DNA of 64,000 bases from Drosophila pseudoobscura. Its lineage: Eukaryota; Arthropoda; Insecta; Diptera; Drosophilidae. Location of the stretch: NCBI RefSeq assembly GCF_009870125.1, contig NC_046679.1, positions 22,320,001 through 22,384,000 on the forward strand, given 5' to 3'. This document shows, in pieces, positions 58,311-64,000 of the stretch. The notes beneath the pieces were generated by a model. That model had not been told where the DNA came from, searched no databases, and worked only from the letters and a program-made list of their open reading frames with translations. Every line of letters begins with the position of its first letter. The first letter of the stretch is position 1. The position numbers were made by a program, and so were the translations under genes.

Positions 58311-59166
58311 TGGGGAAGGTCTTTCCGGAGAGTTTTCTTTTGTACGCAGAGAGGAAAATGAAATGAATATTAATTCTGGTTTTTGGTTTTTGTTTTTTTT
58401 TTTGCCTTCAAGACAAAAGAATTACTCGTACCGCAGAGGAGGCGGAGGGAAGTGTAGGGACGGAGGGATGGAGCAGTGCAAACAATAGCCACGTTTATTG
58501 CTTTGATTATGAAATTTTGTGTTCCGTTTCAATTTCATGCTGTTAAATGGTGGGAAAGCCTCACACAGATACTGCACGCATACGCATACCACCATATCGT
58601 ACTATATGTAACAGGTTTACAGTTACGAATCGCACTTCCATATATGGGTTATGCCACACAATACACAATCCAAAAGACGCGTGTGGCTCGGCATTGTGGG
58701 AAAAAGACTCCAACTGCGACTCCTCCTCCGATGGAGGTGCTGACACCGCTTTTCCCTCCCTACCTCCCTCCCCGAAAACGGCCAGGAGGAAATGTGTGGT
58801 GTAAAGTAGGTCTCAACCACTTGATAGTCTCCAAAAGAGATCTATTTTTAGGGGTTTGTGGTCAAGAAAACAGATTTCCCCATGTCTCTGATCTGTTTTC
58901 AAATGATTCCACTGAGAAACCTTTTGCAAACCGGAATCAAGTGGGATCTACATTGTGTTCCCTCACTTTTGATGCTGCCACATATCATATCATTCTCACT
59001 TACAGGGAAATTTTTGTTCCATTGAAATGGGTCAGATCACACACCAAACGATCAACCTCAGAGCGGGTTCTGCACTATTTATCAAGGCAAAAACTCGGTT
59101 CGGGCCACCAATCCAACTGTAACTAACTGGGCTTCACTAAATTCAATAACGCGCTGGAGCCGGAAC

Positions 59167-59188
59167 ATCCATCCATCCATCCATCCAT
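59167..59188. repeat. (ATCC)n microsatellite
   Basis: Five CATC units. A complementary-type (GGAT)n run lies at 61874-61897. Confidence 0.85.
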
Positions 59189-60776
59189 TGGTAACAATCG
59201 CAATTCGTACGTACGTGGCGCACCAGTACCGTACATACGTTTTGGTCAAGTCATGCCACTTGGTGCCGCATTGTCACGCATCATTAGTGGCAGACAATGG
59301 GACAGAGACGGGCGAGGCGCTTATTCTGGAGGGATCTCTTCAGGAGAGGGGGGAGGGGCGAGGAGTGATCGGATGATTATTTGTGGTAAAGCGATATGAT
59401 TGCATGATGACATGACATGGCCGTAAAGTGTGCGACACAATAACCAAAAAAACCGGAAAAATTGACAGCACGCCATCTGAAAAGTGGACGGAGTGGAGGA
59501 GCAGAGCGGAGAACGGACTGAAATTTGAGTACAAACTAATGAAAATAAATAATAACCACATGGAACAACTTCATGGAGTCCTCGATTCGATTGTTGTCCC
59601 CCTCTCTCTCTCTCTCTCCCTCTCTTTGTTGGGGGTCGTTGCCAGATACTAAATTTAGTTGCACGAAAACCAAAAAGGTACTCTTTTTTGTGGGGGGGGG
59701 TAATCGATACGAGTCGGACCCTGAGAGGGGACTGATCGAAGGCGTGTGGCACATTCGAGGCGGAAGAAGAAAGAGAAACCCGAAACTAAAAGGGAATATC
59801 ATACGAGTAGATTGCTAGGATTGCTAGGCAAGATGGATCATCATCCATTGGCACCCCACCAATTTAAGGGCAGACAGTAAGGAGGTGTAGATTTTTCCTC
59901 GAAACAATCCTTGAATAACAGAAGAATAGATCGCTCCTGTCAAGAAACACTGTTCCCTTTATTCCCAAAATGAAACAACAGACCCAACACCTCGTAATTT
60001 CAATGTCTATTACATAAAGTTACAAATCCAACTTACACACAAATCAGGAAGGCAAAAAAAAGTCCTTTGGTGCTGGCGCGGAACAAGGACAAACACACAT
60101 AAATCAACACACACACACACACGGACACGCACACGGACACAGTAGCGGGTGAAAGGTAAAAGTTGTTCTTTCTTTTTACCGAATGAATGGAGATGGAAAC
60201 AAAAGTTTTCCACCTTCTGTTCTTTTCTGTTCTGTGAAAATTAATCCTTTGAGAAGTGAATCCTTTTTATTGGCTCCTCGGCATAGGATACTCGTAATTA
60301 GAGAGACAATGCCATTGTTGACCTTTCACTCCGATTTGCTGTATAGTTTGCTCTCTGCCCTCACTCCATCTGCATTTCACTCGCGCTTTAATTTGTGTGT
60401 GTTTTTTGTATTTTTCCACTCGCGCTGGGTGTCCTTTGCTGCCGCGACCGACGCGACGCTTGACGTTTGACGTTAACGGTACTCAATCGCGAAGCGCCCT
60501 CTGCCAGCGACGAAACGCAACTGAAGGCAAGCCGAGACGTGCAGCCAAGGCAGCGCCGCTCGTTCGGGTCGGGTCGGCGTTGGGTCGTCGTTCGGGTAGC
60601 AGCCGGCAATTGCAGCGCCTCGTTTCGGCCCCCAAGGCATGTCAACAAGAGGGAAAGGAGCTGCCACGTTGCGGCTGCCAATTACTGGGCGTGCTGCCTT
60701 ACCTTCTTCTTGATCGACCCTGGCAGCACCTTTCTCTTTTCCGCAAGTGGGGGGTCGGTCGTCGGCTTAGGTCTGT

Positions 60777-60818
60777 GCTGTCGTTGCTGTCGTTGCTGTC
60801 GTTGCTGCTGTTGCTGCT
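60777..60818. repeat. GTCGTTGCT/GTTGCTGCT repeat
   Basis: Three TGTCGTTGC 9-mers followed by GCTGTT units. All frames through this GC-rich area are low in complexity. Confidence 0.75.
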
Positions 60819-60942
60819 GCGTTCTGTTTTATTGCGTTGCTTTTGTTTTGATTCTTTTGGCTTTTGGCTTTGTCTTTGCTTTGTCGGCGCCGTCAACGTC
60901 AGCGTTAGCGTCGTCGCAGGGCTCCCGACTCCTTACACCCCT

Positions 60943-60962
60943 CCTCCTCCTCCTCCTCCTCC
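60943..60962. repeat. (CCT)n repeat
   Basis: Seven or so CCT units. Confidence 0.8.
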
Positions 60963-61871
60963 TTACACCGTTGAACGCCCTGGAATGCGGAGGTGTTTGC
61001 TGAAGCTGCGCTCCTCGTGATATTCTTCTCTTCTTTTGTTGTTCTTGTTGGAGCAGAAACGGTCCCTGTACAACTGGTTGGCGGTTGAGTGCCATGGGGA
61101 AATAGCAGGTATTCTCCGGTTGGGTTCCTTGTTTGTCAAAAGATTGCATAATGCTGTTTGTTTTTGTTGTTGTTGTTTTTGTCAAGTGTTGACAGCTGTA
61201 ATTATTAATTATTTGCTCGTGGGGATTACGGGCAGTGTGCCCGAGCCACGGGAATGATAATCGTAGTTCGTATATCATTCTCGAATGGAATGGAATGCGT
61301 TTATGTCATTTCGAAATTGTGCATTCTCCGGGCTCCACGCTTTGATCTTCCCTGTGGATCTGTGGAGCACTTCCAGAGACGACTCCAGATAGTCTCCTCT
61401 CCTTTTGCAGCTGTTGTAGAGTTCTTGAACGTTGCTAGCCTTTGATGAACCATTGTTTTGGTTCGTTGCAGCCACCACGTGGAAATCTCTACGATGGCCT
61501 TAATCTGCGAACTGACTCCGAATCCTGCCCAGAAGTGGCGGCAAGACTCGAGAGAGCGTCGCGTTCGCCCAAACCCAAACCCAACCCCGAATGCATTTGC
61601 TGCATATCTCAGGCGATTACCTTCTCTCCTGCACGGAGCAATTACGAAGGCCAGCGTTGGGGTGCCGAAGCTTTTAATACCCTGGCAATCCCACAGTTCC
61701 TTTGAACAATCCGTGCAGCAAAATTAAGAGCTACAGCCAAGATGCTGTTAAATCTGGAGGAATATTGTATTATACCATAATATTTTCGGGTGCAAACACT
61801 ATATTACCCTCTTCAGAGGGTATTCGAACGCCTACGATGAACCAATGCAACGGAGTGGAACAAGTGGAAGG

Positions 61872-61897
61872 GCGGATGGATGGATGGATGGATGGAT
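61872..61897. repeat. (GGAT)n microsatellite
   Basis: Five to six GGAT units. Confidence 0.85.
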
Positions 61898-63401
61898 GAT
61901 GGTTTGTGGGGATCTGTGCCCTGCCTGCATCTCGAGTGGCCCCTGAGCGGGACGCCGTGCCAAGTGGAGACTAAGCTCTCCTAAACGGGGAGAGACAAAA
62001 GAACTGGGCCGGGGCATAAAGAAGAATGCTCAAAGTAACTTTTAGCAGTTCACTTGAGAGCCAAAATGCGAAAGCGAAAAAGCAGAGGAAGAGGAAGGTC
62101 GTTGTTTATTGATTGCCCGACGACTACGAAGGCAGAACAGAACGGAGTAAAGGCAGGCATTGAAGAAGACAAAGGCAGAGCAGAGCAGAGCAGAGCAAAG
62201 AAATGGGAACAAAACAGAAACGGAAAGAGAGCATTCGGGAATTGGCACAGGCCCTTGAAAAAAGTTCTTCAAGCCCACGCAAATGAAACAACCGACCGAC
62301 AAATGGCGGAACGAAGAAGATTATGATGGTATGAGGGTGAGAATTGAGATTAAGAGAGAGAGAGAGGAAGACGCAGACGAGCCAAGTGCAAGTGAAGGCA
62401 TTAACAAAGGAAGGCACAAATTATGAAGACATTCAAGACAGAGTTCCCAGAGCTCCTTTGGGGTTTGGGAAGCGAAGCAATACTTCATTGTATTTTGGAT
62501 ATCAATAGGAGTATTGTCACCCTTCGTCTAGAGGACTGGGCTGCTGTTTAACATTGAAATAAGTATGATTCCATGAAGATTGTATCCATTTTGTTAAAAG
62601 TTAAATTAATGCTTAAGATTTCCGTTTTTGGATTTTACACCTTTCTGTTTTTATTGGTTCCCTCTATGTCGGATGGGCATTTGTTTGAGCTTAATTTGAA
62701 GGGAACATCCGGAACATGGGCCTGTGCCTTTCGCATTTGCCGCCTGCCAAATGACATCTGTTGTTGGCCAAATGATTGAGGCAAGAGAGGAAGAGGGGGG
62801 GAGATCAACAAGCATCGGAAATGCGGCAGTGGGGGCACTCGTAGCCCGACGGGATAGACGGATGGACGGACTCATTGAACCACAAGATGAATACAAAGAT
62901 GCCAAATCAACTCGAACGAGTTTGCACTCCGTTCCCTCTCGGTCCCGTCCCTTCCTCTCTTTTCGTTTGCAGGTCAATTGCATCCCAGTCCGAGTTGGCA
63001 GCACTCCAGAGCCCCAGCGACATTTGAGTTTTGCACTCAACATGAACGTGTGACGGTGGAAAGGTCTGTCTGGTCTGCCAGTCGGAACCAGTAAGCAGTC
63101 ACTAGTTGAGTGCGTGCAGCGTTTGTCAAATTGCCAGCAGAGCTGTTGAGAGTTTTCCAGTTGCACCAGTCGCAATCACCGGGTCCCGTCCCGGCTGCAA
63201 TCTCGGCACATCCCATAGCATCCCATCCATATCCCAACAGTAGTTGACAAAAGTCATCCAACCAGGGAACGTCACCGACAAACCAACAGCAAGAACAACA
63301 GCAGCAACAGCAATCACAACCGCAACATTTGTAATGGAAATTCCTGCATTGAAATCTCGTTTCGTTTCGTTTAGCCTCAGCGTTTCTCTTTCTGTCTTTT
63401 G

Positions 63402-63475
63402 GTATACCCTTGCAGAGGGTATCAAACCTTATAAGCGAAACCAGATTCGAACAGTCAAGCACGCGACATGTACTT
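63402..63475 (+). repeat. Hairpin plus dispersed GACATGTA repeat
   Basis: GTATACCCT TGCAG AGGGTATC (63402-63422) is a short hairpin of a kind seen at several other places in the window. It is followed at 63454-63474 by GCACGCGACATGTACTTTG, one of three copies of a dispersed 20-mer. Confidence 0.6.
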
Positions 63476-64000
63476 TGTTTTTGATTTCTCTTTTGCAGCA
63501 TTCGCTTGTGGGTTATCGAAGAATAAGCTCGGAGGAATGGGAACAGTTGGGAGTATACACCTCTGGCTTATTGAATCCGTGTACTTCGGATCAACGTCCA
63601 TATATTCTCTTATATAATACAAATCGAGTTAATCGATTGTCTGAATATTATTGTATCATAAATATGCATTGTATATTTATTTGCGCATCTTTTAGGGTAT
63701 CACGAACTTCAAATCCTTGAAGGTTTCATTTTTGTTGGTTTCATTTTTGCGGTTCGGTTTTGTTTTTGGGTTTTCCAGCTGTTGGCTGCAAGTGGCATTG
63801 TTATTGCTGCTGTAACTGTTGCGGTTCCGTCATCATGCCCGGCCCGAGCCACAGCCGCAGCCCCACACCCATCCCCATCCCCAGCCCCATCATCGTGACA
63901 AGTCAATGAACCAGCTAAGTTTTGGGGCTTAACCGACAAAAAGCCCTTCAGCTCCATTGGCCACTTGACCGGCAGTGGGGTGAAGCCTTTGCAGTGGGAT

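Larger units (their letters stand above)
51321..64000. other. Gene-poor right arm
   Basis: No frame here is convincing as a gene. The content is simple repeats, short duplications, G-rich tracts and short dispersed repeats, listed separately. Around 60.40-60.56 kb the GC rises sharply; on the minus strand this is followed by A-rich, CACACA-containing sequence like a fly 5' UTR, so a promoter reading leftwards is possible. Between 54.7 and 57.1 kb there are patches of higher GC that may be remnants of a transposon, but I found no terminal repeats. Confidence 0.45.

Noticed and set aside
58476-59126. 216-codon plus-strand frame
   Set aside because: No recognisable motif, irregular composition, and neither promoter nor splice context.
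1-64000. tRNA genes, rRNA, CRISPR arrays
   Set aside because: No B-box (GGTTCGANTCC) with a matching A-box was seen, no rRNA segment was recognised, and the tandem repeats have no spacer structure. CRISPR is not expected in an animal genome.

Overview
The window is a piece of Drosophila nuclear DNA. The proteins are clear fly orthologues (bocksbeutel, P58IPK, Spartin, Karyopherin beta 3, ripped pocket, REC/MCM8, alpha-mannosidase IIb), most introns are 55-70 bp with GTRAGT donors, and the non-coding DNA is AT-rich and full of simple repeats. The sequences differ enough from D. melanogaster to suggest a species outside the melanogaster subgroup. An obscura-group fly is my guess, and I could not test it.

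Layout. 1-11.4 kb: no convincing gene. 11.8-15.1 kb: bocks (+) converges on P58IPK (-). 16.8-18.6 kb: Spartin (-). 20.1-20.5 kb: a broken copy of an RNFT-type membrane RING ligase. 21.4-25.5 kb: Karyopherin beta 3 (-). 26.1-28.0 kb: the DEG/ENaC channel rpk (-), divergent from a small THAP-domain gene (28.3-29.0 kb, +). 29.5-38.3 kb: rec/MCM8 (+) in two exons, separated by a 6.2 kb intron that holds a complete eight-exon NRF-6-type acyltransferase gene on the other strand. 40.2-44.2 kb: alpha-Man-IIb (-). 48.3-51.3 kb: a complete Transib DNA transposon with an intact RAG1-like transposase. 51.3-64 kb: no convincing gene, only simple repeats, short duplications and G-rich tracts.

The genes do not form one pathway. 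P58IPK (ER co-chaperone) and alpha-Man-IIb (Golgi N-glycan trimming) act in the secretory pathway, bocks and Karyopherin beta 3 at the nuclear envelope and pore, and REC in meiotic crossover formation. Exon joins were worked out by hand from GT/AG signals and frame. Every multi-exon gene given here totals an exact multiple of three and has an open frame.

The most notable items are the Transib element (38-bp inverted repeats, 5-bp target duplication, all catalytic and zinc residues aligned with RAG1), the gene-in-intron arrangement at rec, the loss of the MCM arginine finger in REC, a strong 20-bp-stem hairpin at 46.65-46.71 kb, and several dispersed short repeats.
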